Source: Pseudomonadota bacterium (GTDB taxonomy: Bacteria > Pseudomonadota > Alphaproteobacteria > Caulobacterales > Caulobacteraceae). Taken from it: a stretch of DNA of 61,053 nt. Below, piece after piece: positions 16,687 through 24,973 of the stretch. Position 1 is the stretch's first letter, and every line of letters starts with the position of its first letter. Under the pieces are notes generated by a model. That model did not search any database. It was not told the origin of the DNA and saw nothing but the letters and a program-made list of their open reading frames with translations. The stretch is from assembly GCA_019348195.1 (NCBI GenBank), contig JAHWJX010000004.1, forward strand, positions 1 through 61,053, given 5' to 3'. A program made the translations under genes and the position numbers.

Positions 16687-16977
16687 TTGGGCCTGACCGC
16701 GTTCGGCATCGGCGCGATCACGCCCTTTCTGACCCGGACGCCAGGCGCCAAAACGCTCGGGCGCCTGGTCGGCTACGGTGCTACATTGGCGTGTCTGCAC
16801 GGCCTGGCCCAGCTTGTGCTTGGGACCCTGGAGGATTGGATGGAGACGACCGACCTCATCATCGGCGGGAGCGCGATCGCAATCGGGGTGGTTCTCTACG
16901 CCCTCCATCTTTGGCAAGAGACCGTTTGGCGACGTCAAGCCGACCGGGACGAGCTCGCGCGAACGCCGGGCGAATAA
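16687..16977 (+). CDS. Small membrane protein, unknown function
   Basis: Up to 96 aa from a TTG at 16687 (start uncertain; no ATG in frame). Two to three hydrophobic segments are visible (LTAFGIGAITPF, GYGATLACLHGLAQLVLGTL, IIGGSAIAIGVVLYALHLW) with a charged C-terminus. It lies between pgk and fba on the same strand. No family recognised; the unusual start lowers confidence that it is translated. Confidence 0.45.
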   Translation: MGLTAFGIGAITPFLTRTPGAKTLGRLVGYGATLACLHGLAQLVLGTLEDWMETTDLIIGGSAIAIGVVLYALHLWQETVWRRQADRDELARTPGE

Positions 16978-16994
16978 GCAAGGAAGAAATCGGA

Positions 16995-18020
16995 ATGGAT
17001 CTCGCGGCTCTGAACGCGGTGGCGACCGCCATGGTGGCGCCTGGACGGGGCATACTCGCCGCCGACGAAAGCACGGGCACGATCAAGAAGCGCTTTGACG
17101 TGATCGGTGTGGAGAACATCGAGGAGAACCGCCGCGATTACCGCGAACTGCTGTTCCGCTCGGCGGGCGGGATGGAGCACATCTCCGGCGTGATCCTGTT
17201 CGAGGAAACGCTCTACCAGAGCGCCGTGGACGGCACGCCCTTTGTGGACCTGATCACGCGGGCCGGGGCCATTCCGGGTATCAAGGTCGACAAGGGCGCC
17301 AGCAAGATGGCCGGCTTCCCGGGCGAAACCATCACCAAGGGCCTGGACGGCCTCAGCAAACGCCTGCGCAAGGACTATGAGCAGGGCGCGCGTTTCGCCA
17401 AGTGGCGGGCGGTGATCGACATCGCCGATGGGGTGCCCACCTGGGGCGCCATCAAGTCCAACGCCCATGCCTTGGCGCGTTACGCCGCTATCTGCCAACA
17501 GGAGCAGATCGTGCCCATCGTTGAGCCGGAAGTGCTGATGGACGGCGCCCACGACATCGACCGCTGCGACGAGGTCACGCGGTGGATCCTGCAGACCACC
17601 TTTCAAGAGCTCTACGAACAGCGCGTGGCGCTGGAAGGCATGGTGCTCAAGCCCAACATGGTCGTGCCCGGCAAGAAGTGGCAGCGCCCCGTCTCCGTGC
17701 AGCAGGTCGCCGAACGCACCATCGCCGCGCTCAAGGCTACGGTGCCCTCCGCCGTGCCCGGCATCGCCTACCTCTCCGGGGGCCAGTCGGACGAGGAGGC
17801 CACGGCCCACCTCGACGCCATGAACAAGATCGGCGGCTTCCCCTGGAAGATGACCTTCAGCTACGGCCGGGCGCTCCAGGCCGCGCCGCAGAAGGCCTGG
17901 GCCGGCAAGCGCGAAAACACAGCCGCGGCCCAGGCCGCCTTCGCCCACCGCGCCCGCATGAACGGCCTGGCCAGCCTCGGCCAGTGGTCGCCGGACATGG
18001 AACGGCAGCAAGCGGCCTGA
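16995..18020 (+). CDS. fba: Class I fructose-bisphosphate aldolase
   Basis: A 341-aa class I (Schiff-base) aldolase. Motifs: GRGILAADESTGTIKKRF at the N-terminus, KVDKGAS, IVEPEVLMDG, and the Schiff-base Lys in GMVLKPNMVVPGKK. C-terminus rich in Ala/Gln. ATG 16995 with AAGGAAG upstream. Completes the tkt-gap-pgk-fba set. Bacterial class I enzymes of this animal-like type are common in Caulobacteraceae. Confidence 0.95.
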   Translation: MDLAALNAVATAMVAPGRGILAADESTGTIKKRFDVIGVENIEENRRDYRELLFRSAGGMEHISGVILFEETLYQSAVDGTPFVDLITRAGAIPGIKVDKGASKMAGFPGETITKGLDGLSKRLRKDYEQGARFAKWRAVIDIADGVPTWGAIKSNAHALARYAAICQQEQIVPIVEPEVLMDGAHDIDRCDEVTRWILQTTFQELYEQRVALEGMVLKPNMVVPGKKWQRPVSVQQVAERTIAALKATVPSAVPGIAYLSGGQSDEEATAHLDAMNKIGGFPWKMTFSYGRALQAAPQKAWAGKRENTAAAQAAFAHRARMNGLASLGQWSPDMERQQAA

Positions 18021-18078
18021 CCGCCTGCAAAACGCCCCAATCAGAAACGCTCCTTCGATTCATTCGGGGGAGCGGTTC

Positions 18079-18879
18079 ATGCGAACTTTGTTGATCGCGC
18101 TGATCGGGTGGCTGCTCGCGTGGGCCGCCCAGGCCCAAGCGCCCGAGTGCGCGCCCGTCCCGGGCGTGGAGGCGCTCTGGGCCAAGCCTGAGACCCGGTT
18201 CGTCCTTTTCGGCGAATTTCACGGCGCCACTGAGATTCCAGCGCTGTTCGGCGACGTAATCTGCCATGCACGAACGTCCGGGCGGGCGGTCAAGGTCGCG
18301 CTTGAACTGGAAGAGCAGGAACAAGCGGCGCTGGATGCCTTCATGGCTTCTGACGAGCCCCAGCCGCGCTTCGTCTTCCAAAGCAGCGATGGCCGCCGGT
18401 CCGAGGCCATGATCCTCCTGCTCCGCCGGCTACGCGACCTCCGCAACGCCGGGCAGCCGTTCGAGGTGGTGGCGTTCCGGCGTACTCCGAGTGTCTACAG
18501 GACTCAGGTAGACGGCGAGGCCGCCATGGCGTCCGCCCTGCGCGACTTGGGGACTTCGCATCCCCGAGCGCTCGTGATCGGGCTCATGGGCAATGTTCAC
18601 GCTCTCAAGTCGGCCAAGCCGTTGAAGCTCCCCTTCACGCCCGCTGCAGCCTTCCTGCCTTCGGAGGGCACGGTCTCCGTGCTGACCACCTTGCCCGGCG
18701 GAGTGATCGCCGCCTGCACGCCCGAGGGCTGCGGGCCCAAACCTTGGCCGGCCCGAGGCGCCCCGCTTCCGCGCGGCGTCCACCTGAAGGCCGAACCAGG
18801 CATGGACGGCCGCTTCTCCGTTGGCCGCCCTTTCACCCCATCGCCGTCGACGTCCCCAGCCCAGCCTAGGTCCCGCTGA
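18079..18879 (+). CDS. ChaN-like putative haem-binding exported protein
   Basis: A 266-aa protein with a signal peptide (RTLLIALIGWLLAWAAQAQA) and the ChaN/EreA-type signature FVLFGEFHGATEIPALFGDV near residue 40, plus a later GLMGNVHALKS motif carrying a conserved His. In ChaN two haems are bound by a dimer and iron uptake is implied; here that is by similarity only. Its ribosome site GGGGGAG is part of a possible hairpin (18048-18074). It overlaps the convergent hydrolase gene by 14 nt. Confidence 0.65.
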   Translation: MRTLLIALIGWLLAWAAQAQAPECAPVPGVEALWAKPETRFVLFGEFHGATEIPALFGDVICHARTSGRAVKVALELEEQEQAALDAFMASDEPQPRFVFQSSDGRRSEAMILLLRRLRDLRNAGQPFEVVAFRRTPSVYRTQVDGEAAMASALRDLGTSHPRALVIGLMGNVHALKSAKPLKLPFTPAAAFLPSEGTVSVLTTLPGGVIAACTPEGCGPKPWPARGAPLPRGVHLKAEPGMDGRFSVGRPFTPSPSTSPAQPRSR

Positions 18880-19654
18880 CCTCGTCCACCACAGCCCTGA
18901 TCCGGTCCTGGGCGAAGTGGTGGATCATGTGGCCCAGGCCCGGCAGCATCTCCAGCCGGGCGTTGGGCAAGGCCTGCACCAGGGCGCGCGCGTGGCGATT
19001 GGGGTTGACCACCGCGTCCTTGTCGCCGCTCAGGATCACCGTCGAGGTCGCGATCGTGCGGTAGCTGATGGCCAGCTGAGCCAGCGCCGGCATGTCGGCC
19101 GCGTCCTCGCCGTTGGCGGTCATCCGCTCCGGCTGACGCACCTGCTCGTGAGGGAAGCCGCGGGCCCAGTACTCGGGGATTTTCTGCGGAGAGAACATGG
19201 TCTTCTGGATCAGGGGCAGCACGCCAGGGTCCACTGAACCGTGCGCCGCCTGGGACATCAGCGGCCCCACCCAGGGCGCAGCCCGGGGCGATAGGTAGGT
19301 GTGTTCCAGGGGGCGGAGCTCCGGGTAGACAAGAGGGGCCAGCAGCACCAGCCCCGCCACCTCACCAGGCCAAGCTCGCGCATAGGCCAGCGCCACGGGC
19401 GCTCCTATGGAGTGGGCGAGCATCACCGCGCGCTGTACGCCCAGCTGCTGCAGGCCCGCCCTGATCTGCTCCGCTTGCCGCATCGGCGAGGACGCGAAAC
19501 GCTCGCGCCGGCTGAAGCCGTGACCCGGGCGATCCACCGCGATGGCCCGACGGTTTGTGGCCAGGGCGGAGAACAGGCCCAGGGCCATGTCTTCCGCCAT
19601 GCCGAGCGCCCCATGCAGCAGGACGACCGGCTCACCCCCTCCGGCCTGCAGCAC
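18866..19654 (-). CDS. Alpha/beta hydrolase (main ORF, start just after an in-frame stop)
   Basis: 262 codons from GTG 19654. Alpha/beta-hydrolase features: oxyanion region VVLLHGALGMAEDM, nucleophile elbow MLAHSIGAP (Ser), acid in SGDKDAVV and catalytic His in GLGHMIHHF. The codon just before the GTG is TGA in the same frame, and the frame upstream (19658-19735) looks like the proper N-terminus, with its ATG overlapping the stop of the preceding gene. So either the ribosome restarts at the GTG or a CGA-to-TGA mutation has truncated the gene. The missing 27 residues lie before the core fold, so the product may still work. Substrate unknown. Confidence 0.75.
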   Translation of the reverse strand: MLQAGGGEPVVLLHGALGMAEDMALGLFSALATNRRAIAVDRPGHGFSRRERFASSPMRQAEQIRAGLQQLGVQRAVMLAHSIGAPVALAYARAWPGEVAGLVLLAPLVYPELRPLEHTYLSPRAAPWVGPLMSQAAHGSVDPGVLPLIQKTMFSPQKIPEYWARGFPHEQVRQPERMTANGEDAADMPALAQLAISYRTIATSTVILSGDKDAVVNPNRHARALVQALPNARLEMLPGLGHMIHHFAQDRIRAVVDEVSGT

Positions 19655-19735
19655 TCAAAGGCTGCGGACGTCGTCAAGCTCGTTCAGCGAGGCGTCGAAA
19701 GCGTCCTCGGACAGAGAGGGCGCAACGACGCTCAT
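19655..19735 (-). other. Likely original N-terminal codons of the alpha/beta hydrolase, ending in TGA
   Basis: ATG at 19735 overlaps the TspO-like gene stop as ATGA, followed by MSVVAPSLSEDAFDASLNEL then DDVRSL and TGA (19655-19657). The next in-frame codons, VLQAGGGEPVVLLHG, continue what would be a normal hydrolase N-terminus if the TGA were CGA (Arg). No Sec-insertion context is expected in this family. Confidence 0.6.
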
Positions 19736-20295
19736 CGAGTCGAACGGGTCGGCGCCAGGCGCCGCGGGACCTTGTCCGGATCGGGGGTCTTGGCCTTGCT
19801 GAGCGCGGTGCCAAGGAGGATGTTGGCGAAGCTGCGCCAGCTGACGAAGGGCGCGACCCAGGCCGCGGCCCGGTGGTCCAGCCGCTCGATCGAGCGGAGA
19901 TAGGCGAAGGCCGCCGCGGTGGCGGCCAGGGAGGCGGTGGTGTTGCCGCCCAGGCGGCGCGGTCCGAGAATCAGCCAAGCGGCGTTCACGGCCTGGATCA
20001 CCGTCCACAGCGTCAGGCCGGCGGTCCGCTCCGGGCTGCGCGGCGCGTTCCAGACCCGCAGGCCGGAGGCGGTCAGGGCCAGGAACAGCGGCGTCCAAAC
20101 CGCCGACACCGGCGCGTCGTCAGGGTCGTCGAGCGTGCCGCGCTCCTCCTGCAGCTCGGCGTCCGCATGGTGGCCCAGCGCCGCCGACACAGCGACCGCC
20201 CCGACCACGAGCGCCACCCCGCGCAGCACGTGCCCCGCGGTGCGGCCGCGACTGTTGAACGCGTCTTCGATGGCGCCGTGGAGCGCATTGGCCAT
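19732..20295 (-). CDS. TspO/MBR-like membrane protein (divergent)
   Basis: 187 aa with about five TM segments. The pattern SAVWTPLFLALTASGLRVW, ..., LWTVIQAVNAAWLILGPRR and VAPFVSWRSFANILLGTAL follows the TspO/MBR fold (W..PLF.., N..W.., PY..W..FA..LN), though several usual Trp residues are missing. TspO proteins bind porphyrins and cholesterol. ATG 20295 is chosen because upstream codons are non-hydrophobic filler. Located next to bfr-bfd, which would suit a tetrapyrrole or haem role, but this is inference. Confidence 0.55.
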   Translation of the reverse strand: MANALHGAIEDAFNSRGRTAGHVLRGVALVVGAVAVSAALGHHADAELQEERGTLDDPDDAPVSAVWTPLFLALTASGLRVWNAPRSPERTAGLTLWTVIQAVNAAWLILGPRRLGGNTTASLAATAAAFAYLRSIERLDHRAAAWVAPFVSWRSFANILLGTALSKAKTPDPDKVPRRLAPTRSTR

Positions 20296-20386
20296 GGGCA
20301 AACCCTTGTGCTGGAACGGGCAATGAACCCGCCCCGCCGAGCTTCGTTCCGCACCCCGGACCGGGCTCAGGCCGCCGGAGGCCGGT

Positions 20387-20902
20387 TCACTCGCCCCGGA
20401 GGCCGCCGCCAGTGGCGCTGTTGTCCGGCGCGATCTGACCCATGGAGACCTGCAGGTAATTCTGCTCACCGACCGCCTGGATCAGGCTCAGCTGAGTTTC
20501 CAAGAAATCGATGTGCTCCTCAGTGTCGGCCATGATGGCCAGCAGGATTTCGCGGCTGACGAAGTCGCCTTTGCCTTCGCACAGCCGGATGGCGTCGGCC
20601 TGCGCCGTGCGCCCCTCGACCTCGACGGACAGATCCGCGGCCATGCCCTCGGCCACACTCTCGCCGATCCTGAGCTTGTGCAGGTCCTGCAGATTGGGAA
20701 GGCCGTTCAGGAACAGGATGCGCTTGATCAGCTTGTCGGCGTGCCGCATCTCCCCGATCGATTCGTCATAGACGACCTGGCCAAGGTGCTGGAAGCCCCA
20801 GCTCTCGTACATGCGCGCGTGCAGGAAGTACTGGTTGACGGCCGTCAGCTCGTTGGTGAGCACGGCGTTCAACGCCCGGATGATCTCGATATCGCCTCTC
20901 AT
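20387..20902 (-). CDS. bfr: Bacterioferritin
   Basis: A 171-aa four-helix ferritin. Ferroxidase ligands are in place (E18, E51, H54, then EEH in ADTEEHIDFLE) and M52 is the haem axial ligand, so this is a haem-containing Bfr. Stores iron as ferric mineral in a 24-mer. Lies 15 nt downstream of bfd on the same strand; the C-terminal tail NSATGGGLRGE is a little longer than usual. Confidence 0.96.
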   Translation of the reverse strand: MRGDIEIIRALNAVLTNELTAVNQYFLHARMYESWGFQHLGQVVYDESIGEMRHADKLIKRILFLNGLPNLQDLHKLRIGESVAEGMAADLSVEVEGRTAQADAIRLCEGKGDFVSREILLAIMADTEEHIDFLETQLSLIQAVGEQNYLQVSMGQIAPDNSATGGGLRGE

Positions 20903-20917
20903 GCCGCGATCCCTAGC

Positions 20918-21103
20918 CTACTCCGCGGCGTAACGCATCGCGTTCCTGGCTTGATCGATCATCTTGCGCAGGTCGCAGACGCATTTGGCGCACTGGGCCT
21001 GGCAGCGATGATGCCGGAAAACCTCCGCCGGCCGGTTCGCGCCGGCCTGGATGGCGGTCAGGGCGTCCCGCTGGCGAAGGCCGTTGCAGTTGCAGACGTA
21101 CAC
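20918..21103 (-). CDS. bfd: Bacterioferritin-associated ferredoxin
   Basis: A 61-aa [2Fe-2S] protein with cysteines at 4, 6, 34, 38, 41 and 43, matching the CxC...CxxC Bfd ligand pattern. Bfd docks on Bfr and donates electrons to release stored iron. GTG start at 21103 (VYVCNCNGL). Heads a bfd-bfr operon under a Fur-like box at 21163-21179. Confidence 0.93.
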   Translation of the reverse strand: MYVCNCNGLRQRDALTAIQAGANRPAEVFRHHRCQAQCAKCVCDLRKMIDQARNAMRYAAE

Positions 21104-21162
21104 GCGGCGCTCCCAAGAGGTGGGGGTCGAACACGGAGCGTGTCTAGCACGCGCGCTCGCCT

Positions 21163-21179
21163 TTGCAACTCATTCGCAA
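21163..21179 (-). promoter_or_regulatory. Fur-like box upstream of bfd-bfr
   Basis: TTGCAACTCATTCGCAA is a near-palindrome (outer TTGC/GCAA perfect) of the TTGCRAnTnATTYGCAA type commonly seen at iron-responsive promoters of alpha- and gammaproteobacteria. It lies 60 nt upstream of the bfd GTG, in the divergent gap with thiE. Predicted repression under iron sufficiency. Confidence 0.65.
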
Positions 21180-21245
21180 GTGCGGGCCGAGATTGTCCGA
21201 GGCTCCTTGCTTGACGAAGGCCGAAGCCGCGCGTTGAACGCCGCC

Positions 21246-21899
21246 ATGGCCTCGCCCCCACCCTGCCGGCTTTACCTGATCACGCCTCCGCGCCTGGACG
21301 ACCTGGCCGGCTTCGGCCGCGATCTGGCCGGCGCGCTGGATGCGGGCGATGTGGCCGCGCTCCAGATCCGGCTCAAGGATCACCCCGAAGGCGAGATCGC
21401 CGCCGCGGTGCGCGCGCTTGCGCCCATCGCCCAGAACCGGGGCGTCGCGGTCATCCTGAACGATCGGCCCGACCTCGCCCGCGAGCTCGGCTGCGACGGC
21501 GTCCACATCGGCCAGGACGACGCGTCCTATGCGGATGCGCGGCGGATCCTGGGTCCGGACGCCACCGTGGGCGTCACCTGCCATGACAGCCTGCACCTGG
21601 CGATGGAGGCGGCGGAGGCCGGCGCGGATTATGTGGCGTTTGGGGCGGTGTTCCCGACCGGAACCAAGCAGGCCAAGACCCGCGCGGAGCTGGACATGAT
21701 CTCCGGCTGGGCCCTGGACATGGTGGTCCCCTGCGTGGCCATCGGCGGCATCACGGCCGAGAACGCGCGTGAGGCGGCGCGCGCCGGCCCCGACTTTTTG
21801 GCCGTCTGCGCTGGCGTTTGGCGGCACGCAGGGGGGCCGGCGGCGGCGGTGCGCGCGATCAACGGAGAGATCGCGGCGGGGGTGGCCGAGCGCGGCTAG
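21246..21899 (+). CDS. thiE: Thiamine phosphate synthase
   Basis: A 217-aa TIM-barrel enzyme joining HMP-PP and the thiazole phosphate. Motifs: LQIRLKDH (diphosphate Arg/Lys), [20 protein letters not shown] with [15 protein letters not shown] and the C-terminal phosphate loop IGGITAENA. The family more often has a QLR.K in place of QIRLK. Its TAG and the TAG of the convergent ABC exporter share the same CTAG (21896-21899). No TPP riboswitch seen upstream. Confidence 0.92.
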   Translation: MASPPPCRLYLITPPRLDDLAGFGRDLAGALDAGDVAALQIRLKDHPEGEIAAAVRALAPIAQNRGVAVILNDRPDLARELGCDGVHIGQDDASYADARRILGPDATVGVTCHDSLHLAMEAAEAGADYVAFGAVFPTGTKQAKTRAELDMISGWALDMVVPCVAIGGITAENAREAARAGPDFLAVCAGVWRHAGGPAAAVRAINGEIAAGVAERG

Positions 21900-23755
21900 G
21901 CCACCCGCTGCCCGAACTGCAGCTCCGCCAGCCTGGCGTACAGCCCGCCGCGGCGAACCAGCTCGTCATGGGCGCCTTCATCGACCACGCGGCCGCCTTC
22001 GATCACCACGATGCGGTCCGCGCGGAGCACGGTGGCCAGGCGGTGGGCGATGACCAGGGTGGTGCGCCCCTGCATGGCTTCCTCGATGGCGTGCTGGACC
22101 AGGCGTTCGCTTTCGGCGTCCAGGGCGGAGGTGGCCTCGTCCAGCAGCAGCACGGGGGCGTCGCGGACAAAGGCGCGGGCGATCGCAAGGCGCTGGCGCT
22201 GGCCGCCGGACAGCTTGCGAGCACGATCGCCAAGGGACCCGTCCAGTCCGCCCGGCAGCTTTTGAAGGAACTGCAAGGCCTCCGCTTGGCGGGCGGCCTC
22301 GCGGACCTGCTCGTCCGTCGCATCCTCACGGCCGAAACGGATGTTGTCCGCGCCTGAGCCGGACAGCAGACCTGCGTCCTGCGCCACCAGGGCCAGCCGC
22401 GCGCGGGCGGCCTGCGGGTCCGTGCAGCGCAGGTCCACGCCGTCCAGCCGGACGGAGCCCTCCTGCGGGTCGTAGAAGCGCAGCAACAAGCGAAACACCG
22501 TGCTCTTGCCCCCGCCGGACGGGCCGACCAAGGCCACCGTTTCGCCGGGTGCGACCTGCAGGGAGAAGTTGGTCAAGGCCGGAGCGTCCTCGCGCCCGGG
22601 GTAGCTGAAGGTGACGTTCTCGAAGGCCACCTCGCCCCGCGGTGGTTCGGGCAGAGGCACGGGATTGGGAGGCGCGGCGATGGAGGGGCGGATCGCCAGC
22701 AGTTCAGCGATGCGTTGCATGGCGCCCGAAGCCTTCTGCACCTCGCCCCAGCTTTCGCTCAGCGACCCTACCGAGCCCGCCGCGATCACCGACAGAAAGA
22801 CGAACTGAACCAGCGCGCCCCCGCTCATGCGGCCGTCCACCACGGCGCGCGAGCCCAGCCACAGAACGCCCATGACCCCGGTGAAAGTCAGGGCTATGAC
22901 CAGCGCCGTCATCACCGAGCGCGCCTTGACCCGCTGCTGCGAGGCCGCAAAGGCCCTGTCCACGGCCCGCGAGAACCGATCGGCCACCGTAGCCTCCCGG
23001 TTGAAAGCCTGCACCGTATCCAGCGCATCCAGGCTCTCGCCCGCATAGCCCACCGCCTCGGCGAAGCGGTCCTGCGCGGTGACGGTGAGCTTGCGCACGC
23101 GCCGCCCGAACAGGAACAAGGGCGCCATGATCAGGGCCAGGAGCAGGATCACCAGCCCGGTCAGGGTGACGCTGACATAGGTCAGCACGCCCAGCGCCCC
23201 GATCAGGATCAGGAGGTTGCGCATGGCCACGGAGATGGAGGCCCCCACCAGCGTCTCCACAACCGCGAGATCGGTCGTGAGCCGGCTCATGACCTCCCCC
23301 GGCCGCACCTGGAGATAATAGGCGTGGTCCAGCGTGAGCACGTGCCGGAACAGGCTCTGGCGGATGTCGGCCACCACCCGCTCGCCCAGCCGGGTGACGA
23401 AATAGAACCGTCCCGCCGTGAAGCCCGCCAGCAGTACCGCGTTCAAAACCAGCAGCAGGAAGTAGTCGTTGATCGCCTCCGTCGTGCCCTGGCGGAAGCC
23501 GCCGTCCACCAAGAGCCGCGCAGCGCCGGTGATGCTGAGCGTGGCGGCCGCCGCCAGGATCAGGAAGACGGCCGCCACCGCCCCTTCCAGCTTGTGACGC
23601 GCCATGAAGGGCAGGAGGTTGCGCAACGGCCGCAGGTCGCGCCCCTTGGGCCGGCGGTCGGCCGCAGCCATCATGGTCTCGGCCAGCTGCGCGCCCGCGT
23701 TGGGGCGGCCGATCACGGCGCCGGCCGGCACGGCTCCGCTGTCCGGCGCGCTCAC
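21896..23755 (-). CDS. ABC exporter, fused membrane and ATPase domains (MsbA-like)
   Basis: A 619-aa half-transporter with six TM helices in about residues 50-330, then the ATPase domain: Walker [11 protein letters not shown]-loop at LVAQDAG, signature [14 protein letters not shown], Walker [13 protein letters not shown], and H-loop VIAHRLAT. It works as a dimer exporting lipids or hydrophobic compounds; the substrate is unknown. GTG start 23755. Confidence 0.9.
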   Translation of the reverse strand: MSAPDSGAVPAGAVIGRPNAGAQLAETMMAAADRRPKGRDLRPLRNLLPFMARHKLEGAVAAVFLILAAAATLSITGAARLLVDGGFRQGTTEAINDYFLLLVLNAVLLAGFTAGRFYFVTRLGERVVADIRQSLFRHVLTLDHAYYLQVRPGEVMSRLTTDLAVVETLVGASISVAMRNLLILIGALGVLTYVSVTLTGLVILLLALIMAPLFLFGRRVRKLTVTAQDRFAEAVGYAGESLDALDTVQAFNREATVADRFSRAVDRAFAASQQRVKARSVMTALVIALTFTGVMGVLWLGSRAVVDGRMSGGALVQFVFLSVIAAGSVGSLSESWGEVQKASGAMQRIAELLAIRPSIAAPPNPVPLPEPPRGEVAFENVTFSYPGREDAPALTNFSLQVAPGETVALVGPSGGGKSTVFRLLLRFYDPQEGSVRLDGVDLRCTDPQAARARLALVAQDAGLLSGSGADNIRFGREDATDEQVREAARQAEALQFLQKLPGGLDGSLGDRARKLSGGQRQRLAIARAFVRDAPVLLLDEATSALDAESERLVQHAIEEAMQGRTTLVIAHRLATVLRADRIVVIEGGRVVDEGAHDELVRRGGLYARLAELQFGQRVA

Positions 23756-23872
23756 CAGCCGTCCTTGGGACTTGCCCCGCGAAGCCTGTTCAAGCTATAG
23801 CCCCCGCCATCGCCCGCCGGCCCCCGGCGGGTTTTCCGTTTCGCGCGAATCGCGCCGCCCAGAGACCCTACG

Positions 23873-24097
23873 ATGAAGCAGGACGCCCATCCCGATTACC
23901 ACTTCATCACCGTGGTGATGACCGACGGCACGACCTATCAAACCCGGTCGACCTACGGCAAGGAAGGCGCGACGCTGAACCTCGACATCGACCCGCGCAC
24001 CCACCCGGCCTGGACCGGCGGCCAGCAGACCCTGCTTGACCGCGGCGGTCGCGTGTCCCGCTTCGCCGCCAAGTACGGCGGCTTCCTGAAGAGCTAA
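23873..24097 (+). CDS. rpmE: 50S ribosomal protein L31
   Basis: A 74-aa L31, starting [19 protein letters not shown]. It has no cysteine, so it is the zinc-independent (C-) form. ATG 23873. Followed after 7 nt by a strong stem-loop terminator. Confidence 0.95.
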   Translation: MKQDAHPDYHFITVVMTDGTTYQTRSTYGKEGATLNLDIDPRTHPAWTGGQQTLLDRGGRVSRFAAKYGGFLKS

Positions 24098-24104
24098 GAC
24101 TCCG

Positions 24105-24128
24105 GAAGGCTCGCGAAAGCGGGCCTTC
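24105..24128 (+). terminator. Intrinsic terminator after rpmE
   Basis: A 10-bp stem, GAAGGCTCGC / GCGGGCCTTC with one G-T pair, capped by a GAAA tetraloop and followed by TTCGGTTT. Starts 8 nt after the rpmE stop; it lies 13 nt before the end of the convergent rcdA. Confidence 0.8.
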
Positions 24129-24140
24129 TTCGGTTTGCGG

Positions 24141-24644
24141 TCAGCCGCCGAACGCGTTCCGCAGCCGGTCCAGTTGCGACTGCACCGGGTTCTCCGCCTC
24201 GCCTTCCAGCGCGCTGAGATACATGCGCCGGTCCAGGTGCAGCACGCGCTCGTGCAGGCGGGCGGAGCGCTCCAGCAACTCCAGCAACCCATACGGCAGG
24301 GGTTCGCCGCCCTCCGCCGCCTCGCTCCGCGGCTGTTCCGGGCGAATGCGATAGCGGTCCTGCGCAGCCTCGTTCACCGCCATATCGCCTTCGCGAACCG
24401 CGCGCTGGACCAGAAGCCAGGAGGCGATCTGCATCAGCCGTGTGGTCAACTTCATGCTCTCGCCGGCATAGGCCAGGGCGGCGTTGCGCGACAGCAGCTT
24501 GCTTTCCTTGCGCCCGGCCCCGTCCAGATAGGCGGCGGTCTCCTCCACCAGCTGCATGCCTTCTGCAAAGGTGCGCTCGAACAATTCCGAGCGGGCGAAA
24601 TCACGCAGGGCGGTCACGGCGGCTGGCGTGGACGTGTCGTTCAT
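24141..24644 (-). CDS. rcdA: RcdA, DUF1465 adaptor for CtrA degradation
   Basis: A 167-aa DUF1465 protein, mostly helical (FARSELFERTFAEGMQLVEE, RNAALAYAGESMKLTTRLMQ). In Caulobacter, RcdA joins CpdR and PopA to deliver CtrA and other substrates to ClpXP at the pole during the G1-S transition. The disordered C-terminus seen in C. crescentus is short here. With SciP and the CtrA-like boxes farther along, it marks an intact CtrA network. Confidence 0.85.
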   Translation of the reverse strand: MNDTSTPAAVTALRDFARSELFERTFAEGMQLVEETAAYLDGAGRKESKLLSRNAALAYAGESMKLTTRLMQIASWLLVQRAVREGDMAVNEAAQDRYRIRPEQPRSEAAEGGEPLPYGLLELLERSARLHERVLHLDRRMYLSALEGEAENPVQSQLDRLRNAFGG

Positions 24645-24699
24645 ATGCGCCGTTCCCGCGAAAAGGCCCGAAGTTGCAAGGGGCGCGCCAGGGTCGCCC

Positions 24700-24903
24700 T
24701 CATTCCGAGCCGCCGAACAGGGCGTCGGCTGCAGCCCGCCCGCTCTGCTTCTTGCTGATGGCCGCTTGGGCGCGGGCGATCTCGGCCTCCAGCGCCTGTA
24801 TCCGTTCGCGCAGCTCCTCGACCCCGTAGAGCTCCAGGTCCTCGCGGGCGAGCTCGGCCAGCGCCTGGCCGCGGGTGCGGCGGACGGGGACGTCTTCGAA
24901 CAT
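24700..24903 (-). CDS. DUF1192 family protein
   Basis: A 67-aa protein with a short coiled-coil (ELRERIQALEAEIARAQAAI) and a C-terminal KKQSGRAAADALFG motif typical of DUF1192. Found beside rcdA in many alphaproteobacteria; role unknown. Divergent from the quinone oxidoreductase gene. Confidence 0.85.
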   Translation of the reverse strand: MFEDVPVRRTRGQALAELAREDLELYGVEELRERIQALEAEIARAQAAISKKQSGRAAADALFGGSE

Positions 24904-24973
24904 GGTCGGCCTCCCGGTTCACGGTTCGCGCAAGGGGGCCTATGTGCCGCACGAAAGCCGCCTGACGCAACCG

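Noticed and set aside
19655-19657. Possible selenocysteine codon in the alpha/beta hydrolase
   Set aside because: The TGA is near the N-terminus, away from any catalytic position, and the family is not known for selenocysteine; a CGA-to-TGA change or restart at the next GTG is simpler.
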